A DNA stretch of 64,000 bases, taken from Cladosporium sp. IMV 00045 (lineage: Eukaryota; Ascomycota; Dothideomycetes; Cladosporiales; Cladosporiaceae). The notes under the pieces were generated by a model. It was not told the origin of the DNA and searched no databases. It saw nothing but the letters and a program-made list of their open reading frames with translations. Position numbers and translations under genes: made by a program. Shown here piece after piece: positions 10,665 through 21,529 of this stretch (the first letter of the stretch is position 1; each line of letters begins with the position of its first letter). The DNA lies in assembly GCA_001931905.2 (NCBI GenBank), contig MSJI02000548.1, positions 1 through 64,000 on the forward strand. The letters are read 5' to 3'.

Positions 10665-13600
10665 ATGTCTGAGCCTCAGCATACATCCCTGTCTGGGATG
10701 GATGAGCATGCAACAGATGATGATTACAAGCCTTGCTCATCCACCATTGCCCGACGCAGCATTTCCATTTTCTCACGCAGAGGCACAGAGACCCCAGAGG
10801 CACCGGCAATATCCCTCGACCAAACAACAATGTCTCGTTCACCCACAAAGAAGATGAGTGATCGACAACAGACATGGCTAAGACGCAAGGCCATGGATGT
10901 CCGAGGATCGAAAGACTACCCCAAAGGCACCATACTGAAAGCCGTGCCTCCCGCTGAGAGGCTTCGTATGACCCAACTGGAGCACGAAATGGCCACAAGC
11001 CCCAACGAAGAGATCGTGAGCGCTATCAGCGAGAACAAGAGCTTCCAACCAATTTGGGCCGCGCTCTCCGATCACGGTGTGCCCTCACCGCAATCACCAT
11101 CTACTCCAAAGCAAAGCCAGGTCGAGTGGCAGCAGGATTCCATGCACAGAACAAACAGTGCCAAACGACGAGAGACGAACACCAGGATCGGAATTTGGGT
11201 CAATGGCGTCACGCACTGGGATGAGCAGCCAGCCGAAACGAATCTTTCTCAAGGCCTACGAGCAACCAACTCCGTGCAGTCGACTCCTGCGGTTCCTTAT
11301 CAGAGTGCTAGGCCCACACTTACAGTGTCAATACCTTACACTGGACCTTGGACGAACAACCTTTCCGAAGCCGTGAACCAGATTCCTCAGCATCCCGTTG
11401 TGCCACAAGGGCTCGCGCAGACAGCAACTGAGCATCAAACGCCACGGATCACCGTTGCTGAAGCCAAAGGAGTTGTGGAGCAGCTGAGTCCTGCTATGGA
11501 GTCTCTCAAACTGCCCGAACAGCTCAATACCGGGTTGCAGCCCGGAGTCAGACGTTCATCGTCTTCTACTTCAAGCTCAACTATAAACAACAGTGACGGC
11601 TCATTCTACTCGAAAAGGACATCGACGACATCCGTTGACCCTTTCCAAGCGGAAGATGAGCTTCAACGACGAAGGCAGAGCTCTCGAGCTGGTTCTTGCG
11701 AAGTGTATGACGCTCAATGTGGCTTCCGTGATGAGGCCACTTACCCAAACGGCGCAGACACCAATAAGCCGTTGCCTCGAGTCCCCGTTCCAAGGAACAT
11801 GCGAGCCGCGCCAGCACCACCGCCTAGTCCCGTGAGAACAACCTGCTTCCCATACGCGCGAAGCGCGAGTGCACCAGGCAACAGAAGGACTGATCGTGTG
11901 GTGTCCGCACCTCGAGTATTAATGAGCAGTATGCGCTCACACAGTCTCTGTGACCTGGACGTCATCGATGCTGAGTTTATGCGAGCCTCTCCATACATGC
12001 CAAGCATGTCAGACAGATTTTCCGAGGCTGAGAGCCCGACGCTGAGTCAGGCTGAGCATGACCTGCACACGCATCTGGGTACCATTTCTGAAGCCGTTAA
12101 AGATGACGACTCTACCTCCAACACTGCCTTTCATGACAGCCTCGAAGAAGAAGCCAGGCCGGCTGCTTCCGGGTCTGTCAAAGATGCTTACGTGACAGAT
12201 CATTGCACACTCGCTCGGTCAGACAGTGTCAGAAGCGTCATGCAACCACCCGCAAGGGCCCCGACTTTGCCGAAACGCAGCAGAAAACGTGAATGGCGGA
12301 ACTCTTATCAAGTCGAGAATGCTTCACCGCAGGCCATACGTCCACCTCCAAAGGCCCCAGGAAGACGAAAGTCAGAGTCAGCACTCAACGGGTCAACAGC
12401 TCTGAACCAAAGAAAAGAGTCCTCACAGGACCACAATGTTCATAGAAGCGAGAGTGCCAAAGCCCCACACGGATCGAAATCCTACGAGAGAAGAAGGAGC
12501 GCCCTTCACACATCAGGTACTCAAACCGGAGCGCCCACTACAACAGTCCTGACCACGACGCTTGAGAATCAACCAGCCGAATACAGTGATGACCCTTCTC
12601 ACGATTTGCCTGCGGAGAAGGTTCTCCTACAGATTCTGAGCACCCTTTCATCCGCCAAAGACTTGTACAACATGTCGATCATCAACAAGGGGATGTTTCG
12701 TGTTTTCAAGGAAAACGAAATGTATCTCATCAGGGCTGTTGCGTACAATGAATCGCCAGCTGCATGGGAACTCAAAGAATGGCGACCGCCAGGTTCCGAT
12801 GATGAATCCGAATCTAGCAGCAAAGTTTCAGCTCAGCTCGAGCACACGCCGCAAAGCTACGTGCGCTCACAACATAATGACGAGTCTGCGATTGACGATC
12901 TGAAGAAGCTTGTTTTGGACCGCTGCCAGACATTCCTCCGACGAGAAACTGCGCTGACATTTGCTCACCCTGGTCATCCTGATGCACAGCGCTTCACGGA
13001 CGCTTTCTGGCGCATTTGGACTTTCTGCATAATCTTTGGATGCGACAAAGGCCGCGAGGAGGACATTACCGGGCAGCTTGATTGGCTGAAAGGTGGATTG
13101 CTGGCAAACAACCAGTCCTTCTCAGCTACTGTTAATACTAACCTCGATTTCGACATGGGTTCGGTGCTCCTCAATGCGCCTGAACACTTCGCCCAGGGCA
13201 ACAAGGGCGGTCTTTCAGCTGCTCAACTTTACGACATGACGGAACTGTGGAACTGCCTGGGCGCTCTGCTGGCCGGTTATATTGGTCATGTAGATGAAGC
13301 GAGGCAACACGGGATTTTTGCTCAATGTGACGCGCGAGAAGGTGACATCGAGACGGAAGAGCAAATGCTCGAGGAATGGATTGCCTATGTCATGACACTA
13401 GGCCCTCAAGTCGTTCTCCAACTAGCGAGACACGCCATCGACAACCCATCCGAAGGCTTCACCCTCGCCCAATCCAAAAACTGGACAAACTGGCCACCCT
13501 CCGTAACCGGCAGCCGCGCCAACTTCCTCCGCGAGCCCGTCGCACGCCTCTACGAAGAACGCATCTCCACCGCCGCCCTAAAACTGCAAGACCCCAACGA

Positions 13601-14153
13601 CCTCGAAAGAAAAGAAATTGCACGCAAACGCGTCGCCGCGCTCGCCGCCGAGATAAAACTCAAGCGCCAGACCAGCAGCTACAAACGCCTCCCCCTGATC
13701 GACATGCACAGCGAGCGCGCCATGAGCATGGTGAGCCGACGCTCGAGCATCCTCCCCTCCTCCCGCCAGCAACAACCCCACATGATCCAGACCTCCAACC
13801 TCCCCCCCTCAGCAATCTACCACACCTACTCGACCCGCAGCGCCAAAGCGCCCCTTCCCGCCTCGAGAGCAGACAGCATCGTCTCCCCCCTCAGCAGCGC
13901 ACGCCCCGCCAGCCCCACAAGCCAGCAATGGCCCCGCCACATCTCGCCCATCATCGAGGGCCGCGTCGAGGCTTTCAACCGCTTGTCGTTGGCGGGTCTG
14001 GACGGCGTGGCGGATTTGACGGTCGAGAGGGCCGTGAGGAAGATTACGGATATGGGGTTCTCGGAGGCGCAGGCGAAGCGCGCGCTGAGGACGACGGATA
14101 TGGGGGATGGACTGAGGGTGGATAGGGCGGTGGATTTGTTGTTGAGGGGTTGA
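10665..14153 (+). CDS. Large disordered protein with F-box-like motif and C-terminal UBA domain
   Basis: Intronless, 1,162 aa from the ATG in a CGCCATG context; the open frame extends 27 nt upstream without another ATG. Residues 1-640 are Ser/Pro/Arg-rich and disordered, with several RRxS-type phosphosites. Around residues 645-700 an F-box-like helical segment (LPAEKVLLQILSTLSSAKDLYNMS) is followed by a folded, less biased region to about 960. The C-terminus ends in a UBA domain (AVRKITDMGFSEAQAKRALR...VDRAVDLLLRG) with the MGF loop typical of ubiquitin-binding UBAs. The likely role is a ubiquitin-linked adaptor; target and complex are unknown. The last ~180 nt switch from C-rich to G-rich. 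Confidence 0.85.
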   Translation: MSEPQHTSLSGMDEHATDDDYKPCSSTIARRSISIFSRRGTETPEAPAISLDQTTMSRSPTKKMSDRQQTWLRRKAMDVRGSKDYPKGTILKAVPPAERLRMTQLEHEMATSPNEEIVSAISENKSFQPIWAALSDHGVPSPQSPSTPKQSQVEWQQDSMHRTNSAKRRETNTRIGIWVNGVTHWDEQPAETNLSQGLRATNSVQSTPAVPYQSARPTLTVSIPYTGPWTNNLSEAVNQIPQHPVVPQGLAQTATEHQTPRITVAEAKGVVEQLSPAMESLKLPEQLNTGLQPGVRRSSSSTSSSTINNSDGSFYSKRTSTTSVDPFQAEDELQRRRQSSRAGSCEVYDAQCGFRDEATYPNGADTNKPLPRVPVPRNMRAAPAPPPSPVRTTCFPYARSASAPGNRRTDRVVSAPRVLMSSMRSHSLCDLDVIDAEFMRASPYMPSMSDRFSEAESPTLSQAEHDLHTHLGTISEAVKDDDSTSNTAFHDSLEEEARPAASGSVKDAYVTDHCTLARSDSVRSVMQPPARAPTLPKRSRKREWRNSYQVENASPQAIRPPPKAPGRRKSESALNGSTALNQRKESSQDHNVHRSESAKAPHGSKSYERRRSALHTSGTQTGAPTTTVLTTTLENQPAEYSDDPSHDLPAEKVLLQILSTLSSAKDLYNMSIINKGMFRVFKENEMYLIRAVAYNESPAAWELKEWRPPGSDDESESSSKVSAQLEHTPQSYVRSQHNDESAIDDLKKLVLDRCQTFLRRETALTFAHPGHPDAQRFTDAFWRIWTFCIIFGCDKGREEDITGQLDWLKGGLLANNQSFSATVNTNLDFDMGSVLLNAPEHFAQGNKGGLSAAQLYDMTELWNCLGALLAGYIGHVDEARQHGIFAQCDAREGDIETEEQMLEEWIAYVMTLGPQVVLQLARHAIDNPSEGFTLAQSKNWTNWPPSVTGSRANFLREPVARLYEERISTAALKLQDPNDLERKEIARKRVAALAAEIKLKRQTSSYKRLPLIDMHSERAMSMVSRRSSILPSSRQQQPHMIQTSNLPPSAIYHTYSTRSAKAPLPASRADSIVSPLSSARPASPTSQQWPRHISPIIEGRVEAFNRLSLAGLDGVADLTVERAVRKITDMGFSEAQAKRALRTTDMGDGLRVDRAVDLLLRG

Positions 14154-14512
14154 TCGGGCGGGGGGTTTCTTTTCTTGTGGGGGAGGGGGTGGGGTTTGAT
14201 TGGGGAATGGATTTCATGGCAAGTGAGGAATGTTTGATGGTGATGAGATTTTTGGGTTGATTGATGTGGCCAGTGGGCTGTTCGAACGATACAGGACCTT
14301 CGATCCAACCTCTTCGCTTTTCTACGCGACTTTTGTGTTAAGTTGATTGATGATCTAACGGCCGCCCACGGACAGAGAGCTGCTAATAAGGGAAGGGTTC
14401 CGGAAAACAGATAAAACCGAAAACGAAAATAAAAGACTTTGAACATTCCAATTTTAGTGAATCCCGTCATTATCATAACCATCGTCAACATCGTCAATCA
14501 AGTATCCAAAAA
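14154..14512. other. Convergent intergenic region
   Basis: Shared 3' flank of the F-box/UBA gene (plus) and the coiled-coil gene (minus). The left 100 bases are strongly G/T-rich (GGGCGGGGGG near 14156). No gene was recognised; it presumably holds both polyadenylation regions. Confidence 0.5.
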
Positions 14513-15685
14513 TCATATTTTCGAGATCCCTTCCTGCTGCTGCGCCAGCGGAGGCGGCGGAGGCGGCGCGTTGTCCATCTCCCTGGACGCCTCCATATAC
14601 GAAGGGGGAGGCATGGCCAGTCCATCCTCAGGCACGGGCAGCCTCTCAAAAGCCTCCGCGCGGATGTTCTGCAACTCCACCCTCGCCTCCTCCAAACCCC
14701 CCTTGGCCAGCTGAAGCGCACGTTTCGCGTCCTGCGATCTTCGCAGCTGCTTCGAAATCTCCACCTCTAGCTGGCCGATGGCCTCGGTGAGCTGCGCATT
14801 GATGGCGTGAATCCTCTCGTGCTGCGCGTAATCGGTGAAAATATTATCGAACAGCACGTCGCTCACGAAATGGCCCATGTCGACGTGGATCTCGCGCAGG
14901 TGCGTGATGGCCGGCTGGCAGCGGCGCGCCTCGTCCATTTGCCGCAGGGCCTCGGAGATGCTCACGGCGGCCTGCGAGAGGGCGTCGCGCTCCATCATGT
15001 CGGTGAAGGTGCCGCCGCCCATCATGTCCCAGCGCGACATGCCGAGGGCCTCCTGCATGGAGTTGCCGGCGGCTTTCATGCGGTGCTCGACGCGGCGCAG
15101 GGCGTCGACGGCCGCCTGGTCGGAGTCGAATTGCGATTGGCGTTGGTCGAGGAACTGTTTTGCGTTTTGCACCGCGGCTTCGAGTTGGTCCTCGCCGGGC
15201 AGTTCGGGTGTGGGGCCGGAGAAGATGCTGGCGTAGAGGGTGTCGAGGTTGCCCTGCGCTCTGTCGTTGCGCAGTTTGTCGCGCTCGAGGTGGCGGCGCT
15301 CCTCGTTCGCGGCGTCGTGGCTCCGTTGCAGTTCCGCCCGGCGCTCTTCGGCTTCGCGCTCCTTTTGCCACGCTTGCATGAATTCGCGCTCTTCCCTCTC
15401 GGATTTGGAGGCGAATTTCGCCTCGCCTTTGCGGCCGCCGAGTTTGTGCGCGTAGCGTTTGAAGGTGCTGTCGCGGTATCTGACGTGGTCTTTGCGTTCG
15501 TCCTCCGTCACGGCGTGTAGGCGACGGAGCTCCTTGTCGGTTTTGTAGATCTGGGAGTTTAGGTTGGATATATGTGAGCCATTGTGCTGGAGGGCTGTGG
15601 CTGCATGGTCGGTTTCTGCTAGGATGGCTAGCAACTCGCGATTTCGCTCTGCTGCGTCGGAGAGTGCTTGGGTGAATTCTGACAT
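14513..15685 (-). CDS. Coiled-coil protein of unknown function
   Basis: Intronless, 390 aa. The composition is that of long alpha-helical coiled coils: heptad-like Leu/Ala spacing with many Glu, Arg, Lys and Gln (TDKELRRLHAVTEDERKDH; FMQAWQKEREAEERRAELQ; LEVEISKQLRRSQDAK). A less charged stretch in the middle (GMSRWDMMGGGTFTDMMERD) may be a hinge or a conserved contact. The C-terminus is proline-rich (APPPPPPLAQQQ). No signal peptide, membrane helix or catalytic motif is visible. The coding strand is C-rich in its first part and G-rich at its end. Function is unknown. Confidence 0.85.
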   Translation of the reverse strand: MSEFTQALSDAAERNRELLAILAETDHAATALQHNGSHISNLNSQIYKTDKELRRLHAVTEDERKDHVRYRDSTFKRYAHKLGGRKGEAKFASKSEREEREFMQAWQKEREAEERRAELQRSHDAANEERRHLERDKLRNDRAQGNLDTLYASIFSGPTPELPGEDQLEAAVQNAKQFLDQRQSQFDSDQAAVDALRRVEHRMKAAGNSMQEALGMSRWDMMGGGTFTDMMERDALSQAAVSISEALRQMDEARRCQPAITHLREIHVDMGHFVSDVLFDNIFTDYAQHERIHAINAQLTEAIGQLEVEISKQLRRSQDAKRALQLAKGGLEEARVELQNIRAEAFERLPVPEDGLAMPPPSYMEASREMDNAPPPPPPLAQQQEGISKI

Positions 15686-16386
15686 TTAAGTTGTTGAGAG
15701 AAATGCGATGATTGTGGCTGGAGGTCGTTGAGACAACCTCTCGAAAGGTATGCTTCCGATGATATAACTTCCCTCTGGTGTAAGAGTCACGAAGGGAGAT
15801 GGATCCGTGAAGAGAATCCTTCCAAGCCTACCTCGCCTTGGTATATATACAACGAATGCCGATCGTCAATTTGAAATAAACCCCAATATCCTTTAAGGCT
15901 GTGCTTGAGGCTTGTGAAGTGTCTGACAGGCGCGAGAGTGGAGCACTGCCGGGGCTATGAAATCATACGTGCTTGAAGTGAGCAGCTGAAGTTCAAATCC
16001 TTCCGAGGCCTACCCGCTCGAGCCGATGCACGAAAGGTCCATTGAGTCTTGGGAGTCGGGTGGCCGGCAGCAAGGCTTGACTCTCTTCATGGGCGTGAAG
16101 AATGGGAGTGATTGTTGACAGGTCGAGTGGACATTCATTTATTATTGCTTAAGGGCGAATGCATCCTCGCCATCTTCCCATCCGCGGCCATGTAAGGTAG
16201 GTAGGTGTGCGAGAAACGAAGAGAGCCCTTTCGGCGAAATCCGGCATAGCCTCATCAGTCAGCGCACTTACAGTAGCTTTACGGTCGACTGTACGCGCCA
16301 TGTCCAAATTGGCTGCGCGACGCGAAGGGCAGTGGTCGACTTTCGATATCACTTCACGCCATTGAAGATGAGCGCAACTCCCTCTC
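15686..16386. promoter_or_regulatory. Divergent promoter region, coiled-coil gene / CTF18
   Basis: About 700 bp between two divergent start codons. Near CTF18 are the MCB-like sequences ACGCGC (16293-16298) and ACGCGA (16320-16325); these may bind an MBF-type factor, but such 6-mers are also expected by chance in GC-rich DNA. No other gene was recognised. Confidence 0.4.
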
Positions 16387-19083
16387 ATGACTCTGTTAGA
16401 TGATGAAATACCCGACCTGAACGACATCGCCCTTCCCACTCCCACTCAGTCAGACAATTTCTCCGACGAGCTCGACGCCCTGCACGACCTACAAACCGTC
16501 TGCCAGCGCGAAAGCAAGCAAAACAAGACGGTGGTCCAACACCGCGTTTGGCAAATACCAGACATCTTTCGCAGCGAGCCGGGCGAGATCCCGAGCTCAC
16601 CCGTCCAAATGACCACCATGCCTTCATCACCGCCTCTCAGCCCTTCAAACAAAAAACGCAGCTTCGCCGACATCGACCTAGGACAAAGCACCCTCAACAG
16701 ACCCGCCAAAGCACAGCGTGTATACTACGGCATCGACATTCACCACTTGCTGAAAGAAGCGCAGGCTGAAGATGAGCTCCCCAAGCCTCCCGCTGAGCTT
16801 CCCACACCACCCGCGGAAAAGGCCCCTGGGAAACCCGCGCTACTCTGGACCGAGAAATACCGCGCTCGCAAGTTCACGGACTTGGTTGGAGACGAGAGAA
16901 CGCACAGGGCTGTGATGCACTGGTTGAAGAGGTGGGACGAGATCGTATTTCCTGGGTCTTACCGACCCAAAAAGGCGAAAGGGGGACAGGAGCGGGACTT
17001 CCAGGAGAAAGCGCACAGAAAGATTTTGATGTTGACTGGACCCCCTGGTTTGGGTAAGACGACTCTGGCGCATGTTTGTGCGCGACAGGCGGGGTATGAG
17101 GCACAGGAGATCAATGCTAGCGACGAGAGGAGTAGCAATGTGGTCAAGGGGAGGATCAGAGATATGGTTGGAACGGAGAACGTGAGAGGCGTGGATGCAA
17201 AAACCGACAATGGCAAGGTGCGAAAGGCTGGCAAGCCGGTTTGTGTCATTGTCGATGAGGTCGACGGTGTGGTTGGTGGGAGTGGAAGTGGCGGCGAGGG
17301 AGGCTTTGTCAAGGCTTTGATCGATCTCATCCTGCTGGATCAGAAGAACTCACAAGCGCTGAACACGATGTCACAAGCACCGGCTAAGAAAAAGAAGGGC
17401 GATCGATTTCGCATGCTCAGGCCGATGATTCTGATCTGCAACGACGTCTACCATCCTTCTCTCCGACCACTGAGGCAGAGCTCGTTGGCTGAGATCATCC
17501 ACGTCAAGAAGCCGCCACTCCAGACGATCGCATCACGCATGCAGGACATCTTCCAGAAAGAAGGCGTTCCCTGCGACAGTGATGGTGTTCGACGACTTTG
17601 CGAGGCTGCCTGGGGTGTCAGCAATCGCAAGGAAGATCGATCAGGAAGTGGCTCGGGCGAAGGTGACATGCGTGGTATTATGGTAGTGGGCGAATGGGTA
17701 GCTGGCAAGCTGCGCGCCATGAATGAGCTCAACGGAGACGCCAGACTAACTCGCCGTTGGGTTGAAGAACACATCATCTCCGACCTTGGCCACGGTGGCG
17801 GCGCCGCGCGAGGCGTTGGACGAGGTGGTCCCAGAGACATCGTAGAACGCGTCTTCCGCGAGGGTGCTGGATTCCCCAAATCGACAAATGTTGAAACACC
17901 GCAGCATCTGCACGGCGGTAACACTGGTATCAAGGGCGTCGCCGAATCACTCAAACGTACCGCTACCTCTCGCCTACGGGAACTCATCGATACCAATGGC
18001 GATACGGATCGCATCATGACGGATGCCTTCTCTGCATATCCAACCCATCCCTTCCAAGACGACACCTACCTTTCGAAACCCGATGCAGCGTACGAATGGC
18101 TCAATTTCCACGACAACCTCTCATCCGCCGTCTTCTCAAGTAGCGAGTGGGAGCTCGCACCCTACCTTTCTACACCAATCCTTGGTTTCCACCACCTCTT
18201 CGCCTCACAAACTCGTGCCTGGGCGCAGCCTCAACAGCTTCCAGACGACGACGGCCCTGCGCCTCATCCATTTGCTACGTCTTCCGCGCCTTTCGCCGCC
18301 TCAGAAGTGCAAAAAACCAACAACGCAACCCTCCACTCCCTCGCCTCAGCCCTCTCCCCCTCGCTATCCCGCAGCTTCACCTCTCCCGCCTCGCTCGCCA
18401 CCGACCTACTCCCCTACCTCCTCCGCCTCCTCTCCCCCGGCGTCAACCCCACCCTCATAACCGGCAGCGGCAGCAACAACTCCACCGCCGCGGTGCGCAA
18501 ATCCTCCGAACTCGCCCTCGTCGCCCGCGCCGTCACAGCCATGCGCGCCTCCGGTGTTCGCTTCGATCGCACTCGCGTCTCACCCATGGACACAGACGGC
18601 CCGGGTCCACAGCAGGGCGCCAGCTGGGTGTACCGCATGGAACCCGCGCTGGACGAGCTGGGCACTTTCGCCACGGGCGGTGCCGGGTTTGGCGTCGCGG
18701 GCGGGAAGTCGACGCGCTTCGCTGTGCGCCAAGTCCTCGAGCAGGAGTTCCGCAAGGAAGAGCAGCGGCGCGCCGAGCTCGCGCGTCTGGAGCGTTTGCC
18801 TGCTGGTGCGGCGGCGGCGGCGCCGCAGCTTAAGCGGAGTGGGACGAGTATGGGCGAGGGCGACGGGGGGGTCGGCGGGAAGCGGACGAAGGTTGTGAAG
18901 GATTTCTTTGGGCGTGTGGTCGAGGTCGATAAGTCGCAGAACGAAATCGAGGCGGGCGAGGAGAGGAGGAAGAGGAAGCAGGCGGGAGAGCTGGAGGGGA
19001 GAGTTTGGGTCACGTATCATGAGGGGTTCAGCAATGCTGTCAGGAAGCCTTTGACGCTTGCGGAGCTGATGAGGGATATGTGA
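16387..19083 (+). CDS. CTF18: Ctf18, large subunit of the alternative RFC clamp loader
   Basis: Intronless, 898 aa. Ctf18 replaces Rfc1 in a clamp loader that handles PCNA at forks and supports sister-chromatid cohesion in the nucleus. Disordered N-terminus (1-150), then LLWTEKYRARKFTDLVGDE, the conserved entry to RFC AAA modules. The Walker A GPPGLGKTT is at 218-226 and the Walker B DE near 290-291 (CVIVDEVDG), followed by INASDERS before it and an insert 305-340. The C-terminal domain carries the family motif KDFFGRVV, and the end VTYHEGFSNAVRKPLTLAEL matches the segment that binds Dcc1/Ctf8 and polymerase epsilon in yeast. Length is slightly above the yeast protein. The 3' ~400 nt are G-rich. 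Confidence 0.95.
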   Translation: MTLLDDEIPDLNDIALPTPTQSDNFSDELDALHDLQTVCQRESKQNKTVVQHRVWQIPDIFRSEPGEIPSSPVQMTTMPSSPPLSPSNKKRSFADIDLGQSTLNRPAKAQRVYYGIDIHHLLKEAQAEDELPKPPAELPTPPAEKAPGKPALLWTEKYRARKFTDLVGDERTHRAVMHWLKRWDEIVFPGSYRPKKAKGGQERDFQEKAHRKILMLTGPPGLGKTTLAHVCARQAGYEAQEINASDERSSNVVKGRIRDMVGTENVRGVDAKTDNGKVRKAGKPVCVIVDEVDGVVGGSGSGGEGGFVKALIDLILLDQKNSQALNTMSQAPAKKKKGDRFRMLRPMILICNDVYHPSLRPLRQSSLAEIIHVKKPPLQTIASRMQDIFQKEGVPCDSDGVRRLCEAAWGVSNRKEDRSGSGSGEGDMRGIMVVGEWVAGKLRAMNELNGDARLTRRWVEEHIISDLGHGGGAARGVGRGGPRDIVERVFREGAGFPKSTNVETPQHLHGGNTGIKGVAESLKRTATSRLRELIDTNGDTDRIMTDAFSAYPTHPFQDDTYLSKPDAAYEWLNFHDNLSSAVFSSSEWELAPYLSTPILGFHHLFASQTRAWAQPQQLPDDDGPAPHPFATSSAPFAASEVQKTNNATLHSLASALSPSLSRSFTSPASLATDLLPYLLRLLSPGVNPTLITGSGSNNSTAAVRKSSELALVARAVTAMRASGVRFDRTRVSPMDTDGPGPQQGASWVYRMEPALDELGTFATGGAGFGVAGGKSTRFAVRQVLEQEFRKEEQRRAELARLERLPAGAAAAAPQLKRSGTSMGEGDGGVGGKRTKVVKDFFGRVVEVDKSQNEIEAGEERRKRKQAGELEGRVWVTYHEGFSNAVRKPLTLAELMRDM

Positions 19084-19788
19084 TGTGAGGTGTTGTTTAC
19101 TTGCGGGGAGGTGTTTGGGGCGTTTGCATTTGCACTGCGTGGAGGGGTGGAGCGTTTACGTCTTGTGTTTTCGGGTGAGGGTTGGCTTTATACTCGTTTT
19201 GATGTGTCTTCGTGGACTGGGACTCTTAACGATGATGATGTGAATATCAGATCTTACCTTTCCTTTACCCCCTGAATTCCATTCTTATGGGCATTGGCGT
19301 GAGCACATCGCCTACGATTCATGCTTTTTTTTTTTTTTTTTTCTTTTCCCGGACTGTGACCACCCCGGGTTGATGCATGCAATCACAACGGTTGGCCTAG
19401 GCGTTGTTGGCGAGTTGACGAAGTACCTATGTATTTTCGCACATAAGAAATGTATAGAAAATAACGAAGATGCCAATCGTTCGCAATGAAACCTCCAATG
19501 TCAAAGGTTAATGCTAGAAAACTGAATAATCATGTTGTTATTGTTTTTCAGGACGAGGATTTAGGATGTTCACATGCACATGAAATGTCGAAGTCCAAAT
19601 GCAAGACCGTTTTTTGAGACGTCATCTGCGAGCTCTCCCACAGACTTCGAGACCTGTCTCATCTCGATCTTTTCACGCGGCGATTCGGTATAATAATAAG
19701 CATCGTCGCATTCCCGCCCACATTCCACCATGCGCCCTTGCTTCCATTGTGTACATGTAGGATATTCCCACCCCAACGCCCCGACCTG
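19084..19788. other. Intergenic with T18 tract
   Basis: 3' flank of CTF18 and upstream region of the BTB gene. A homopolymer of 18 T at 19325-19342 is the longest in the window, and is a likely nucleosome-depleting element or assembly-error hotspot. Nothing else was recognised. Confidence 0.5.
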
Positions 19789-21529
19789 ATGGGTAGTCGG
19801 ACCAAACCCTCGTTCTCCTCCCACGACTCCCGGCGCAAAGCGACAGATCCTCCTCCTTCTCAACCACCCCCCGTCTACTCGCGCGATTTCGCCTACCCTG
19901 ACAACCAGCCCGTCCTTGTCTCGCCGGGTCCGCGCATGGCGAGGTCGAGCATCCGCGACGCCAGCGCTCCCTTCTTTGCCGAGTACGTCTTGTTCCCTTT
20001 CATTCCCGCAACCTCCACCACCACCTCCTCGCCCACCACCCAACAAGTCCCCCCGTCGCGTCCGCGCGCGCTTTTCGCACAATGAGCGCGTTCATCGGCT
20101 CGCCGGCGCGCTCGCACTTGTGGTTCGCCATTGGCGCGGGCGAGGTGGTGGACGGGCAGAAAGAGAGCTCGGAAGCTAAGACGCTGCGCAAAAGACTCCT
20201 CGCCGGCCCGACCGTCGACATCTTCGTGGGACCCGAGCGCCGCCACTGGAGCCTGCACCGCAACCTGCTCTGTCACCACTCGTCGTATTTCGAGACCGAG
20301 TTCGTGGGCCACGAGGTGCCGAGGAAAGGCAAGGGTGGTGTTGGTGCTGGAACAGACGGCGCCGCCAACGAACTGGAACTGCCGGATGATGATCCGAGAG
20401 GATTTGAGTTGCTTGTTAAATGGCTCTATCAGGGCTCGCTGGAGGACGCTTCGGGCATGACGGATATGGAGAAGTACGAGCATGCCGTCGCGTGCCATAA
20501 GCTCTACGTGCTTTGCGACAAGTTCGACATGGCGCTGTTGAAGAACATGGCCATGGACCGGTATCGACGGGAATTGAACGCGGCGCAATTGGTTCCCGAT
20601 CCGGATGAGATCAACGACATCTACCGCGCCTCTCCTGCCGGATCGCCTTTTCGAAAATTGATGACGAACATCGCGGCGAGGCAAATCATGGACCCCGAAG
20701 TCGACAAGGACGCGGACAGCTATCGCAAGTGTTTCGAAAACAATGCCGATTTCGCCGTGGAAATGGTGAATTCGATCCGTTCGTTGTCGGGCGGAATGCT
20801 CTTCGACGATCCCACGGAGGGCGACGTGTGCGAATATCACGACCACAGAGACGGACGCAAATGCCACTCGAAAGGCAAAGCAAAAGGTGAGTCGTCATTC
20901 GACGCTATCCCCTGCTCAACCCAAAAAGCTACATAAATATTGAATACTCACAGTGTGAAACGGAAGGAATGATGCGCCGAATCACCTCATCGCGAATGTC
21001 CGTGGACATTCGAAATCCTCAGCAACAACATCCGCCACCGCGCACCCCGCGCAAAGTCAGAATCAACCCTCCCTCCCCCTCCCTCGCCAAAAGCACCCCG
21101 CGCAAACAGCCCACGGCCAACGGCGTGCACGCCTCGAGCGGTTCTCCAGAATCGACTCGAAATCCCTCCCGCTTCGCCAACGGAGGCCCAAATCTCTCCT
21201 CCGCGAAAGAAGCTTCCCGACGCATGAACAGCGCCAGCGTCGCGGATAGCTTCATCAGTCCCAGGAAATTGCCGGATGACAGGTTTAATTCGATCGTCAA
21301 GCAGCTTAATCACGCGAGTACGAAGGGTAATGATCATGTTCACAAGCATTCAAATGGCGTGCGCTCAAATGATGAGGCGTCGGTGGTCGCGGGCAGTGAG
21401 GGTGGGAAGTCTGCGCTGAGGAAACCGAGGAAACTTAGCGTTACTCACCATCAGAATCATTCAGAGGGTTTGGGGAACGGGGTCGATGGGCATAAGGGCT
21501 CGGGTGGGGAGATTGGTGGGTTTCTTTGA
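19789..21529 (+). CDS. BTB/POZ domain protein
   Basis: The core exon encodes a BTB/POZ fold: TVDIFVGPERRHWSLHRNLLCHHSSYFETEF, then the acidic D-DPRGFELLVKWLYQGSL segment and CHKLYVLCDKFDMALLKN. BTB proteins dimerise and often serve as Cullin-3 adaptors. The second part is basic and Ser/Pro-rich (PPRTPRKVRINPP). Proposed exons: 19789-19982, 20087-20886, 20967-21529. Donors are GTACGT and GTGAGT; the last acceptor AAG at 20965-20966 is the only nearby one keeping the frame (an intron-retaining form ends at 20936). The first exon is less certain: translation could start at 20082, giving 455 aa. C-terminal function unknown. Confidence 0.65.

Noticed and set aside
15991..16000. tRNA B-box-like GTTCAAATCC
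   Set aside because: Flanking bases do not form a T-stem, and no D-arm, anticodon arm or acceptor stem could be built around it.
19893..20867. 324-codon open frame antisense to the BTB gene
   Set aside because: The plus strand encodes a recognisable BTB fold; the antisense protein has no recognisable domain.
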